NCBI GenBank assembly: GCA_005784505.1
Contig: VCAZ01000001.1
Span: 3,388,097 to 3,452,096, forward strand
From: Bagarius yarrelli
Lineage: Eukaryota > Chordata > Actinopteri > Siluriformes > Sisoridae
Reading direction: 5' to 3'
DNA length: 64,000 nucleotides
Shown in pieces: positions 11,513-22,784 of this stretch. Position numbers and translations under genes: made by a program. The notes beneath the pieces were generated by a model. It was not told the DNA's origin. It made no database searches and saw nothing but the letters and a program-made list of their open reading frames with translations. Each line of letters starts with the position of its first letter. The stretch's first letter is position 1.

Positions 11513-14500
11513 CTATCCATCATCCATATAATCCATCCATCTGTATTATATTTAAATATTCATTCATCCATATCTCCATCATCCATATAATCCATCTATA
11601 CATCCATCCATTTATCAATACATCTATATATCGATCTATCCATATATCCATAATCCCTCTATCCATATATTCATCATCTATCCATCATTCATAAAATCCA
11701 TCCATCCATTTAGCTATATATTCATTATCTATCCATATATCTTTCATTTATATATCCATCCATCCATATATCTGTATTATATTTATATATACATTCGTCC
11801 ATATCTCCATCATCCTTATAATCCATCTATACATCCATCCATTTATTCATCCATCTATATATCTATCATCCAGCCATCCTTATAACCATCTTCAATTTGG
11901 CCATATATCTGTCATCCGTCATCTATATATCCACATATCCATCAAACATCCATCCATCCATCCATCCATCAAACATCCATCCATCCATCTATTGATTCAT
12001 TCATTCATTCATTTACTTTTTTACTTCAGGGACCTTGTATCATGACTGACCCAGCGCTTTGACTCCAACATCCCAAGCTGGGATACACAAAGAACAAAAT
12101 TTTACTTTGCAATAACTAAATTGTCTAAATGACAAATATAGACTTAATTATTTGCAATATATGATGTGAAATTTGTTTGTTTTTTTCACCCAGGGCCATT
12201 CTTCAGCAAAATGCGAGGGTTAATGAGGTTGAGGAAAAATACAAGAGTTTGTATGAGAAGACAGCTGATCTGCTTACACTGGAGAAAACATTTAGTGCAG
12301 CGTCCAAAAAGGTGGGTATCTGATTCTGAATGCACATACAGGGGTGCCTTGACTTACGAGTTTAATTCGTTCAGTGGCGGAGCTCGTAACACAAATTACT
12401 CGTATGTCAAATCAATTTTCCCCATTGAAATGAATTAAAATCCCATTAATCCATTTTGGGTTCCCGGAAAAACACCACATTTTCTGTTACATGTTTTTAA
12501 ATAAGAAAAATAAACGTATAAATAATGAATATTGTATAAAAACAATACAATAGGATGTACTGGAATAAACTGGTTTTATTAAGTATAATGTACAGCATTT
12601 ACCTTGGAGATCAGACGACTCCACTGTCTGACTAGCTATCAAGTGAGACACGGGATGCTGGGTGGATGTTACGGCGTTCACTGTGGCGTTCGCTATGCTA
12701 ACTACCGGTTGGGTGTCTGTAGCTGACTCATAACCCGAATTTTTGCTATTTTAGCAACTCAAAGCAGAAAATCGTACAAGAGACTTACAACTTGTTAGTT
12801 GGGACACTCGTAAGTCAAGCTACCACTATACTTCATAAAAGGATATATTTATTTAGTACACAATATATTATGAGAACATCTCTGCTGTAATGCCATGCAA
12901 ATAATTGTTTAAATTAAAGCTGCTGGTGGATCTATCTAGATGTACATTTTATGAAGTCCTGCTGCCGAACAAAATATTGTACAAATTATAATAAAACTAA
13001 ACGTTTGTTTAGTCATTGAAAATATATAGCACGACCTCTGAAGTGTTTATTTCCTGTCTCTGTGTTAGATTAGTATATATTTTGTTCTTACTCGCTAGAC
13101 AAAGCTGTCAGGTGGTGGTTTGGCATGTACAGTGCTGCGAGTGTGAATGTGAAACACAGCAGAACCCTAGCCAAAACACCCTTTCTTTTGTTGTGGGTGC
13201 AGTTGGAGGCCTCCGAGGACCATTTGACAGGGGCACTCTCTTCTCTCACTACGTTAACTGAGTTGCAAATGGACGTCGACTCCCTCAGTGACATTGTTAA
13301 AGCTATTCAAGGAGACCAACATGCGTCATCAACTCGGCTCAATAGTGTGAACGATCGTTTTTTAAACGTGACCGAGACGTGGCAGGGTGGACTGGCCACC
13401 GTGACCGAGGACCTGACGTCTCTGAGGTTAGAGTCCCGTTCAGTTCACAATCGTATAACGGAGCATGTTAATCAAGCTGAGGAGCGTCTGCATGCTCTCG
13501 CCAAACGTCTGGAGGAGCTCGAAGACAGCACGAAGAGGAATGGACGTGTGCTGGAACGCACAGAGGAGGAAGATGCAAGAAGTGCCCAAAATCAGCTGGA
13601 CTGGAACACCAAGCAAGTGGCCAGGCTTCAGGAGCAGCTTGTGTTACTTTCCAAAAGAGACACAGAGTTCGAGGAAAAACTAGTTGTAATGGAACCACAG
13701 GCCAAAGAATGTCAAGCCCATCTTCCTGCCGTAGAGGATGCAGTCAGGTCCATTCTGAGGTTAAGAGCTGATCTAAGCGGTGCTGAGAGGAGGCTCGAGG
13801 ATCTCACTCTGCAAGTGGTGGGCACTGAGGATAGCTTGCTTAAGGCTCTGACTGAGATTCTGCAGCTCCAGCAGACCCTTGATAACCTGCAGGTGGACAA
13901 CAGCGTGATGAAGGTGAGGAATGAGCTCGGAGTTGTTCTGGATGCCATGAAGAAACTTAAGCGTGTGCAGAGAGAAGAAGAGCTGGATTCTGGAAGAGAG
14001 GAGTCTGAAGAGGATGAGGGGAAGAACGTGGACACATTGATTGTCAAGCAGGTTAATGAAGGACACAGTAAGAGTCCAGGAGCTGAAGACATTCTATAAA
14101 CTTGAGGATAAAGTGAAATTGACTGCACAAATTAAAAATTCTAATGGATATCTCATTTGTCTGTGTACCTGATTATGGTATCCTTGTTTTTTATATATAA
14201 ATAAAGTCACATCCTTGTTTTTGTTGGAATTTTTCTTCAAAATCCAAACCAACAGTATAATATTGCTTAATATATCTGGATAATAAGACTAGGTTATGTT
14301 TCCCTTTTCCTTTATCCATTTTCCCTTTATCCATTTTTGGTGTAAACACTAATTAGGGGGGTTATATAATCTTAAATAACTTTATGAATCAGCGTAAACA
14401 GTTTAATCAAGCACCGAGCAGTAGTTACACAATTTATGTATGTACATCGAACCCAAACCTTTAAATTACGTCCCAGAATTCTCTTTAAATTCAACCCACA

Positions 14501-16356
14501 ATTTTCTGATCAGCAGGACAACATCCTAACCACTGAACTACTGCTTCCCGCCGATTCGCATCACTGTATAGCAGGGGTGGGCAATCTCGGTCCTGGAGGT
14601 TCGGTGTCCTGCAGAGTTTAGCTCTAACTTTCTTCAACACACCTACCTGTAAGTTTCAACTATACCTAGCAAGATCTTGATTAGTTGGTTCAGGTGTGTT
14701 TGATTAGGGTTGGAGCTAAACTCTGCAGGACACCCCGACGCTCCAGGACAGAGATTGTCCACCCCTGCTGTAAAGGGTTCACTTGGAAACACTGGTGCAG
14801 ATTAAACACAATGTTTTATCTAGTGTAGTTTACATGAACTAACATTCCATATTTCTCATAAAGGTTCATAGATAAAAGTGACAAAATCAAGAAAGACCTA
14901 CGAATAATACAATATGTTAAAAATGTGAGTTTTTCAATGACAAGATGAAAATGATTAAACACTTTAAAGCAATTTTGCAGTGAGAAACTACACTAAAGTT
15001 GTCCGCACTGCAGTGTAGATGCACTGTATATGTATACGATCACTGATTTTAGACCATACAGTATTTCACTATTCACTGGCAGATAGAACATGTTAATTTT
15101 GGTGGGTAGTGGATTCTTTTCCGTTTTTGTCCCATGGTTAAAAATTGGAATTTGTGAAAAGCAGGTAAAATTAAAGTTATAATATTAATCTGCAAACCAA
15201 AGTGGTTAACGTGTTTACATTATTTACTATGTTCCACTAATTGAATCTTCATTATATTTGTTCACTGTTTTAAACGCCAATTTTCTATTTCAATAAAAAA
15301 AAAAAAGAATGAAAATGTGACCGTTTAGTAGCTGTTATAAAAGTTCTGCAGGTGGTTTTAGTCCATATGATAAGAACAATACACATGTTTTTAATGCAGC
15401 TTTCTTCATTCTTATTGTTATTACAATATAAATATCAGATTAATCAAAGAAGAAAAAAAACAAATGCCCTGGATTGTCTGTGAATATAAAAATGACTGCT
15501 AATAGAAGTGATTGTATCTCAACCGCTGTCTATACTGTCTCTCCTGCTATAGTGTGAGGATATCCAGGTGCAACTAACCAATCAGGAAGTGCAGGTACCC
15601 CTGAACCAGTTGAACAGCATAAAAGAGGAAGTGGCCCAGCTAAAGGAATGGGCTTCAGGTCTCACTGAACACCGACAGCAGCTGCACGTTAACCTGGCCC
15701 ACCTTACACAGGCTGTGGAGCACATCGAGAACCGCACTACTGCTATCTCCTCTGACGTGACCGCCAAAGTAGCATCAGTTCGAACGGATGTAAGGCGCAT
15801 GGGGGGTCTGGAGGGTGATGTGGAAGCTCTCCTCAGCCAGACCAGCGAGCTGGAGGAGAAGGTCGCTCAAGCCGAAAAGCTTATGTCCAAACGTATCGGC
15901 GAACTGCTAGCGAACAGCATTAGTCGTGTCGCAGGCCTGAGGACCTCTACAGAAAAAAACACAAAGAGCTTAGAACAAATGCGCAAGCGCACATCAGAAC
16001 TCGCCGCCGCTGATGCGAAGCTCGGCGAGCGCATCCTCGTTCTGGAGAGTGGCAGAGCCAAGCTAACGAGAACAGTGATGTTCGCAAACGACCTCCGGCC
16101 CAAAGTTTCCACCATTAAGAGAGATTTTGCTATATTGGAGCCACAGCTGGCTGATCTGACTCTAAGGATTGGCCACCTGGCTGAAGATGTGATGAAAAGG
16201 GAGGGAGACATTTTACAGATTAAGGAGACATTAGCGAACTTTGCAGCTGTCAAGAAGGAGCTTAATCAAGCTAAAGAGGACTTGGCGGTAAAAGAAACTA
16301 CTGTTGTTCTTCAGCAGAACGACCTCAGCCCAACACTGAATCACACAGAACTCTGA
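11183..16356 (+). CDS. ikbip: Inhibitor of NF-kappa-B kinase-interacting protein (IKIP), two isoforms
   Basis: IKIP is a single-pass ER membrane protein described as an IKK-interacting, pro-apoptotic factor in mammals. Shared exons are 11183-11379 and 12194-12311; they join either to 13203-14099 (403 codons) or to 15553-16356 (372 codons), phase-compatible both ways. The start ATG at 11183 has A at -3; an in-frame ATG at 11123 would add 20 residues, but the start MPSDG fits the family better. The common part has a basic N-terminus, a membrane segment at about residues 51-68 (VVSLVSLSACLLLAWAI) and the beginning of a coiled coil. There is no signal peptide, so type II topology with the coiled coil in the lumen is inferred. 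The intron between 11400 and 12010 is filled by (AT)n and an ATCC-type satellite. The left neighbour is arfgap3 in tandem; ckap4 converges from the right. Confidence 0.9.
11428..12010. repeat. (AT)n run and degenerate ATCC satellite
   Basis: An (AT)n run at 11428-11510, then about 500 bases of TCCATCCATCTAT-type tetranucleotide satellite. A decayed SINE-B tail (TGACCCAGCGCTTTGACTCC) follows at 12020-12105. All lie within ikbip intron 1. Confidence 0.9.
12337..12830. mobile_element. Terminal-inverted-repeat MITE in ikbip intron 2
   Basis: The ends are TACAGGGGTGCCTTGACTTA and, on the reverse strand, TATAGTGGTAGCTTGACTTA; over 25 bases they agree at 21. No transposase frame is visible in the roughly 490-bp body. 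TA at each tip is compatible with a mariner-type target, but the class is uncertain. Confidence 0.6.
13203..14099 (+). CDS. ikbip: ikbip alternative last exon A (long coiled-coil isoform)
   Basis: Acceptor GTGGGTGCAG before 13203; open in phase to TAA at 14097-14099. It encodes about 299 residues beginning LEASEDHLTGAL. It includes LEDSTKRNGRVLERTEEED and MEPQAKECQAHLPAVEDAV, which match the long human IKBIP isoform, then an acidic tail DSGREESEEDEG. Strong heptad pattern throughout with several N-glycosylation sequons (NVT near its start). AATAAA at 14200-14205 gives it its own poly(A) site. Sequence just upstream that is open in the same frame (13125-13202) is intronic. Confidence 0.88.
   Translation: MEASEDHLTGALSSLTTLTELQMDVDSLSDIVKAIQGDQHASSTRLNSVNDRFLNVTETWQGGLATVTEDLTSLRLESRSVHNRITEHVNQAEERLHALAKRLEELEDSTKRNGRVLERTEEEDARSAQNQLDWNTKQVARLQEQLVLLSKRDTEFEEKLVVMEPQAKECQAHLPAVEDAVRSILRLRADLSGAERRLEDLTLQVVGTEDSLLKALTEILQLQQTLDNLQVDNSVMKVRNELGVVLDAMKKLKRVQREEELDSGREESEEDEGKNVDTLIVKQVNEGHSKSPGAEDIL
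14572..14767. mobile_element. hAT-type foldback MITE, second copy
   Basis: Begins CAGGGGTGGGCAATCT and ends GTCCACCCCTG, with internal arms TCCTGCAGAGTTTAGCTC and its complement. Flanking 8-mers CTGTATAG and CTGTAAAG agree at 7 of 8 positions. It lies between the two alternative last exons of ikbip. Apart from this, 14210-15552 holds nothing else I recognise. Confidence 0.85.
15553..16356 (+). CDS. ikbip: ikbip alternative last exon B (canonical isoform)
   Basis: Acceptor CTCCTGCTATAG before 15553; open to TGA at 16354-16356, 267 residues. It matches the canonical 350-residue human isoform: SVRTDVRRMGGLEGDVEAL, SISRVAGLRTS and the block FANDLRPKVSTIKRDFAILE followed by PQLADLTLRIGHL. Entirely alpha-helical and coiled coil by composition. 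A poly(A) signal ATTAAA is at 16441-16446. Exons A and B are not similar in obvious sequence, so each gives a different lumenal domain on the same anchor. Confidence 0.9.
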   Translation, partial: CEDIQVQLTNQEVQVPLNQLNSIKEEVAQLKEWASGLTEHRQQLHVNLAHLTQAVEHIENRTTAISSDVTAKVASVRTDVRRMGGLEGDVEALLSQTSELEEKVAQAEKLMSKRIGELLANSISRVAGLRTSTEKNTKSLEQMRKRTSELAAADAKLGERILVLESGRAKLTRTVMFANDLRPKVSTIKRDFAILEPQLADLTLRIGHLAEDVMKREGDILQIKETLANFAAVKKELNQAKEDLAVKETTVVLQQNDLSPTLNHTEL

Positions 16357-16914
16357 GTTGCACTGTAGACTGGACCTCATTTTAAAACTGTTTATCTGAA
16401 ATACATCCGTTAATTAAGATGCTTGAAAAAGATGTTTGCAATTAAAGTGTTTTTTTTTTTTAACAACCACTTTGCATGAAAGTCTCTTTGCACTGTAAGG
16501 GTGGATCGCCTACGGTGGTTTAAGATGTAGGATTGCCGAAGGACTAAAAAAACGTTATCAGCACAAGGGTAAAGATTAGTTAACACACAATCTATAACTA
16601 AAATGGGTTACACTTGAATCTGATACAAAATAAATGAAGAATAGTAAAACATAGGCAATTAATTGTACCCTTGTATGTATGTAAAATGTTACCTGAGAAG
16701 GAGAGAGGGGAAGAAATATAAAGAAAGAGACAGAGAGGAAGAGAGAGAAGAAAAAGAGAACCCGAAAAAGAGCTAGAGCACAAGTTACAATCCTCTTTTA
16801 TCCTTTTCTTGACCATGTGACTAAGAACCAAATGTGAGACATTCAAAACTGACCAATCAGCAAATTACAGCTTCACCCACTGTATAAAACGAGCAGACCC
16901 CAAATGTAATCAAT

Positions 16915-17125
16915 TCAATTCAATTCCAATGGTGATTGCCAGAAAGCAGCTTTACACAATCGAAGAAATTTATAAGATAAAAATGAAACAGAAATCAGTT
17001 TGTCCCTGATGAGCAAGCCGGGGGCAACGGTGGCAAGGAAAAACTCCCTGAGATGGAAATAGTAAGAAACCTTGAGAGGACCCATCCTCATTTGGGTGAA
17101 AAACAGGTAGCAGGAATTATGTGGT
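16915..17125. repeat. Dispersed fish repeat fragment
   Basis: Contains AAGCAGCTTTACACAATCGA, GGCAAGGAAAAACTCCCTGA and CCTTGAGAGGACCCATCCTC, a phrase I know as a widespread repeat in fish genomes. A purine-rich (GA) stretch lies at 16690-16765. The sequence from 17520 to 18235 shows nothing recognisable. Confidence 0.55.
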
Positions 17126-17321
17126 TAGACTGTGTGTGTGTGTGCAACATAAATCATTAGTCCATTAAAGAACAGCTGGAATGTCTTTTATGGCGGAGTG
17201 GGACGTCCTTGGTTACCCTGGTGATGTATCACCAACTATGTATACACATGTTGTCCTAAAGGTTTTTATTTTATCACATACATAATTATACACAGGACAA
17301 CATAATAAAAATGTTTTTCTT

Positions 17322-17514
17322 TGCATATCCCACTTTGGAAGGTTGGGGGGTCAGAGCACAGGGTGAGCTGTGATACAGCACCCCTGGAGCAGGAAGGGTT
17401 AAGGATATTGCTTAAGGACCCAACAGTGGCGGACTGATGGCGGTGTGGCTTGACCCCAGGCCTTTCCTGCTTTTCCAATCAACAAACTCTGGGCCTTAAC
17501 CATTTAAGCCACCG
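17322..17514 (-). mobile_element. SINE-B, reverse copy
   Basis: Reads in reverse as the family at 45313: GAGCACAGGGTGAGCTGTGA is the complement of the TGACCCTGCGCTCTGACC tail region, and the GGCTTAAATGGTTAAGGCCC-like head lies at the right end. Confidence 0.7.
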
Positions 17515-18237
17515 CTTAGACATACTTATCTTATCTAAATAACACTTATTTAATTAGCACACCTTCATTTCGAACAAGGTTTGATTGTACTTATGTTCCT
17601 TTATTACCACAAGCTAAAATAGTCAAAAAGTTTTACAATTTCTGCTTGATCCAATCACAGTGAATCCTCAAATTTCTGGCTATAAGGCAAAATTAAACAC
17701 TGAGTGACATGCCAGTGTATTACATGTGCACACACCTTAACATCTGGAGCAATTTTAAAAGTGGTATCCATCTTATGGTATGTTTTTTTAAGAGGTGTGT
17801 GCAACTCGTGAAATAACCAGGACTAAATTAAAGTTTAGGCTGATCCTTGACTCTAAAAAAGGTCATTATTTTATTATATTTATATTTAAAATAATATTTA
17901 TACTTAAGCTGTTCACCAGTGAGCAAACAGAGTAGGGTTTATTAACCAGGTAAAGGTACACTTAGAAACAGATGTGGACTATCGGTCCTAGTGTACAGTT
18001 TGCCCATTGTGATGGAAACGAGGTCAGGCTGTACCTTATTCTATCTAATAAACGGGCAACTTAGTTTCTGCTTTTGTTAAGTTAAGATACATTTTGTTAA
18101 GATAAGCACCAACACTTTATAGAAAACTTTCGTTAATTTTAATTGCTATCATTTTTACTCCTAGTATATACTTTATTATTCATATGCATTTGCATAATTT
18201 ACCATAATAAATCACTATAATTTATGGTTTTGTAAAA

Positions 18238-18525
18238 ACAATTGTTCTTCTTCTCCTTTCGGCTGTTCGCTTTTAGGGGTCTCCACAGCAAATCATCTGC
18301 CTCCATCTAACCCTATTCTCTACATCCTCTTCACTCACACCCACTAACTCCATGTCCTCGTTTATCGCATCCACATACCTCCTCTTTGGTCTTCCTCTTT
18401 ACCTTCTGCCTGGTAGCTTCATTTCTAACATCCTCCTACCAATATATTCACTATCCCTCCTCTGTACATGTCCAAACCACCTCAATCTGGACTCCCTGAC
18501 GTTCTCCCCAAAACATTTAAGAACA
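18238..18525 (-). mobile_element. RTE-like LINE 3' end fragment
   Basis: TCTCCTTTCGGCTGTTCGCT, GGGGTCTCCACAGCAAATCA and CCTCCTCTTTGGTCTTCCTC match the copy at 24350-24735, a fish LINE 3' coding end read on the reverse strand (GRPK-type basic C-terminus, then ETDDSLWRPLKGN in the better copy). Confidence 0.6.
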
Positions 18526-19346
18526 ATTAATTTAAATAAATTAATATTAAAAACAAATTATTAAAAATTAATTTTAATTAATTAAAACTGTCCCAGTCTC
18601 ATTCTAACCAATCCAAAAAAAATCATTATATCATATTTACTGTAAAAACAAAAAAACATTTCACATTTTAATAACTGGAACCAGATAAAGCCAAGGTTTG
18701 TATGTAAAGACATTATTGACAATGAGGACAAACACTATCTCTGTTTATGAAGTTTGACCTCCATTTGCTGTATACAGACTAGCCTGAGTCAGAGTAATAA
18801 AGGGGGCTGGATTTAAAGCGTTGGATTTCCAGCACTGGCCAATCATTACAAGTAACCAGGATCCAATGTAAATCTGTAAACCAATAGGAAGTGACCTCCC
18901 ATTCCGGCTCTTAAGTGTTGATAAAAGGCTTAGTGCTGCAGACACCAGACGTTGTTCTGTGATAACTTGCTCTGTCTGAAATGGAGTTTCAACACCGGGG
19001 TTAATGCCCTGTGAAGGGTATTAGCTTTAGAATAGTTAAAAGCATATTATAAAAAGGCACCATTGCTAAAAATATAAGAGCAACAGATATCTTTACAATG
19101 TTTTCATGTTTTAAATATTTTATTGGAAAACTGGAAACCGACGAGACATTCAAAAAGCAGCTGGCATTGGAAAACATCTGTAAGAAAAAAAAAAACAACA
19201 GTGCAGGAGTGTATTTCTAAATTTTTTTTACACACATACAGTTTATTGACTGTCCTTTTCCAATATTCTGTTTCCCCCCCTACAAATTTCGTGTTACTGG
19301 CTGTACTCCTCCTCTCTACTCCGGTTCTCTCCTCAACTACTGAGTT

Positions 19347-22300
19347 CTACTCAACTATCTCCTCTTCCGCTAGCTCTTCCTCGACTACCTCCTCTGCTGC
19401 CACTTCCTCAACTGCCTCCTCGGTCGCTGACTCATCCTCGATTACCTCTTCTTTCTGACCGTCACTCTCTAGCTCATCATTTTGCACTTCGTCAGTTTGT
19501 ACCAATGCCTCCTCCTCCAAAGCTTTGTCTACTCCAGCATCATCCATTCTTTGCTCTACAACTTCTAATCTGGAATTAGTATCAGCCAAAGCTTCAATGC
19601 TGGCCTGAAGTTCACCAAGGCTACTTTTTAACTCCCCTAGCTCTTCTCTCAGTGCCTGCCTTGCCTTTTCAGCCACCTGGCTCTGGGCAGCTAATGAGTT
19701 CTCATGAGAATCATATTTTGAGAGAAAAGCCTCCACGCGGTTCGCGTCCTCTTTGGCCGAGTTTGCCAACGCGTCGATATTTTCTTCTGTGACCTTCAGC
19801 CTGGCCTCTAGGACGTCTGCCCTGGATTCTGTATTAGACAGTTTGACTTTCAGATCTGTCTGGAGGTTCTGCAGGGATTGGCTGGTGTGGAGCTGTTCAT
19901 CTGACACACTTTGGATCTGGTCAGACATGGCCTGCACAATGGCCTGTGATGCAGATACATCCTGCCTCAATGAGCCAGCAGTTGTTTGCACTAAAGACCT
20001 AACTGACTCAATTTCCTCAGACAATGATGCCACTTCCTTGTTCCTGGTCTGTAGCTCTGAACTAACTGACACGATCTGTTCTCTGAGAACATTCAGGTTG
20101 CCCTCGGTCACCTCGTTTGCAGTGTGGAGGCCAGCCACAGCAGTGGTAATGGACAAAAGCTCATCTTTTAGATTGCCAGGCTCGTTGTGTTCCTCTAGTT
20201 GACTTTTTAGTTTACTAAGCTGGGCTTGAGATTCTTCTTGAGCCCCGGTGAACTCGGCTACACTGTCAGCTATAGAGCGGCTCAGGTCAGCCAGGCGAAC
20301 CTCCAGGGTTTTTTCAAGAGAGGAGAAGTCATGCTCCCGTGCTTGTTTTACTTCCCGGATGCCCTCAGAGAGGTCACTAAGGATTTCGTTCTGGAGTTTC
20401 TGGAGAACTTCCTCAACCCGCCGTGTCTCTGTTTCTCCCTTTATTATAGCCTGATTAGTGCTTTCCAGTTCAGCCTTAGTACGTCCAGCTGCAGCCTCCA
20501 GACTTTCCAGAGAAAACTTCATAGAATTGATCTAAAAAAAAGGAGGGATGCAGTTTATAGATTACAAGAACAATTGACAATAAACATAAGAAATGAAAGG
20601 ATAACATTAAACAATAATACAAAAATGAGATAGAACATTGGATATCCCAAGAGTGATATATAGACAGCGCAGCATAAGACAGAATGAACAGAAATAGTAA
20701 CATTCTGAAAATAAGTGAGTGTCTGAGCATCGATTTCTATTCAGAAAGTTTATTGGCAAGACAGAGAGAGATCTGGGAAGAGAGTTCTATAAATAAGGGG
20801 CAACAACTTTAAATGATCTGCCCCCCATGGAAGAGAGGAGACACAGAGGAATGGTGTGAAGGCGAAAGTTAGAGGGTCGTGATGAATTGGAAGGAAAATA
20901 GGAAAGATTGCGCTGATAGTAAGGAGCCTGGCCATGGGCAGTGGTGGCTCAAATGGTTAAGGTGCTGAGTTGCTGATCTGAAGACCAGAAACACCTGGGT
21001 TCAATGTATGGTTGAGAGTTTCAGCATCAGTGGCACTATTGTAAGGACCAAGCTGGGCAATTTGTTGGAAATAAAAGAATGCTGACATACATAAATCTAC
21101 ACAATTTCACTTAATATCTCTCGCTATTAAGCTTTGATTGGCAGGTACAGTGTAGGGCATGTTACAGCACGAGGAATCTGGCTTGGTGTAGGGCGCAGAC
21201 ACCGAATTAAAAAATACAAAATAAGAAAGGCAGAAAAAAGCTCAATAAAAATAAATAAAAATGGCCGAAATGTCGGCGTAGCGGGTTAAGGCGCCGGCAC
21301 CCATAAGCACAGTTGCGTTCCGACAACCCGGGTTCGATTCCGGTTCAGGTCCCTTCCGGTCCCCCCCCCCCCTTTTCTATCTCTCCCATTTTATCTCTGT
21401 CTGTCCTATAAATAAAGGCAAAATGCCAGGAAATATCTTTAAAAAAAACCTAAATAATTATAAAGTGTATTTACAATATTCAATATGTATATACATATTC
21501 AACAATCTGACCTGTACCGTAGGTTTAGCCCTTTAAACAGTGCCCCACCCCCACAGTTGCCCCCAGACTCACATAATCACTTACTGTTAAATAAATAGTA
21601 AAAAGTAAAAATAGTAAATAGTATGTTTATTGTTTGCCTTTTTTATTACTTTTTCTTTTTAATTCCGTGCCTGCACCCTACAGCAAGTCAAATTCGTTGG
21701 GCTGTAAATTGCCCTTTTATTGTACCTGGGCAATAAAAGTTTTTTGGAATTCGGATTCTGGTCTGTAGATGAATATAAAGACGTACCGTTCAGACAGGTG
21801 AGACTAAAGGATGGCATTTAGGGTCAGGTTATAACTGTGCGTATTTTATTTTTAACCAGAGCATTATTTTAAATAGATAATTGATGGGAAGTGGTGGCCT
21901 AGTGGTTAAAATGTTGGCCTAACACCAAAAAGACTAGGGATCGATTCCCAGCACCACCAAGCCTTCACCGCTGGGCCACTAAGCAAGGCCCTTAACCCCC
22001 AATTGCTCGGCTCTGGACTGTCAGATGTTGTAAATGTAATTGATAATCACATACTGTTGCATACTGCTGATGTAACAGTGACCAGCACACAAAAGGAAGG
22101 GGGCAGTATTTTTAAATGTCTACCCTGTTGTATAAGCAGGTCTGGGGTGTTTCCATAAGCCTGGTGGAATGAATGAGATCAGGCATGTCTACATGTCTGG
22201 TTTAATCATACATGCCTCATGTATGTACACACCTTGTATTTTGTATGTATTTTTAATCACGTGTGTTAAAATTGTTATATAATTCTTTTGTTCCTAATTT

Positions 22301-22784
22301 TTTGCCACTTTAAAACTTTGTATAAGAATTTTTTTTTTCAGAGACTGAAAGAGGAAGGAGAAAGAGGAGGAGGAGGAGATGATGATGATGATATGTTTGA
22401 CTTTTTGGTTTATTTGCTGAGAATTGATCACAATGAGAATAAACGTTAATGTTAAACTGCGAATGTTTGCTTTACCTGTTGAAGCGCATTTTCGACCTTC
22501 TGCAGCACCTCGGAGTTTTTCTGCAGAGCTTCTTCGCTTTCTGAGCGGATCTGGTTGACTTCAGTCAGAACTTTCTGCAGGTAAAAAGAGGCAAAAGCAG
22601 CTCCGGATACCAAAACCAGGTACGAGACGGCGGACAGGAACTTTGTGAACTTTCCTGAGCTCGAGCTGGAGTTTGCACAACTGTCCGCAACTTTATTAAC
22701 TTTGATGCTCTTCTTTGGTGGCTCATCCTGAGGTGGTTTGTCGTTGGAGTTGGAGATGTTTTTGCTTTTATTCTTTGAGGGCAT
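19347..22784 (-). CDS. ckap4: Cytoskeleton-associated protein 4 (CLIMP-63)
   Basis: CKAP4 is a type II ER membrane protein whose lumenal coiled coil sets ER sheet width; its cytosolic tail binds microtubules. Two coding exons: 22784-22476 (103 codons) and 20531-19347 (394 residues plus stop), phase 0, giving 497 residues against 602 in human. Exon 1 encodes MPSKNKSKN..., a juxtamembrane Cys36 (cf. the palmitoylated cysteine of human CKAP4), a Ser run and a membrane segment at about 48-68 (FLSAVSYLVLVSGAAFASFY). Exon 2 carries the diagnostic EEVLQKLQNEILSDLSEGIR and AREHDFSSLEKTLEVRLADL. The last 60 or so residues are strikingly acidic (ATEEAVEEVAAEEVVEEELA). A poly(A) signal AATAAA is on the reverse strand at 19247-19242. 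The gene is convergent with ikbip and divergent from terfa. Confidence 0.9.
20936..21062 (+). mobile_element. SINE-B head, truncated
   Basis: Begins GGGCAGTGGTGGCTCAAATG with GTTGCTGATCTGAAGACCAG and CACCTGGGTTCAATG, then degrades. Located in the ckap4 intron. Confidence 0.7.
21263..21436 (+). mobile_element. SINE-D (tRNA-derived)
   Basis: tRNA-like head GGCGTAGCGGGTTAAGGCGC with B box GGGTTCGATTCC, a C-run at 21360-21373, and a tail TCTGTCTGTCCTATAAATAA. A different family from A, B and C; the only copy noticed here. Confidence 0.7.
21885..22045 (+). mobile_element. SINE-A copy
   Basis: GTGGTGGCCTAGTGGTTAAA, GATCGATTCCCAGCACCACC and GGCCCTTAACCCCCAATTGC place it in SINE-A. In the ckap4 intron. 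Confidence 0.75.

Noticed and set aside
13125..13202. In-frame extension upstream of ikbip exon A, beginning MYSAASVNV
   Set aside because: It lies before a good acceptor (GTGGGTGCAG), does not match IKIP, and joining at 13203 keeps phase with exon 2.
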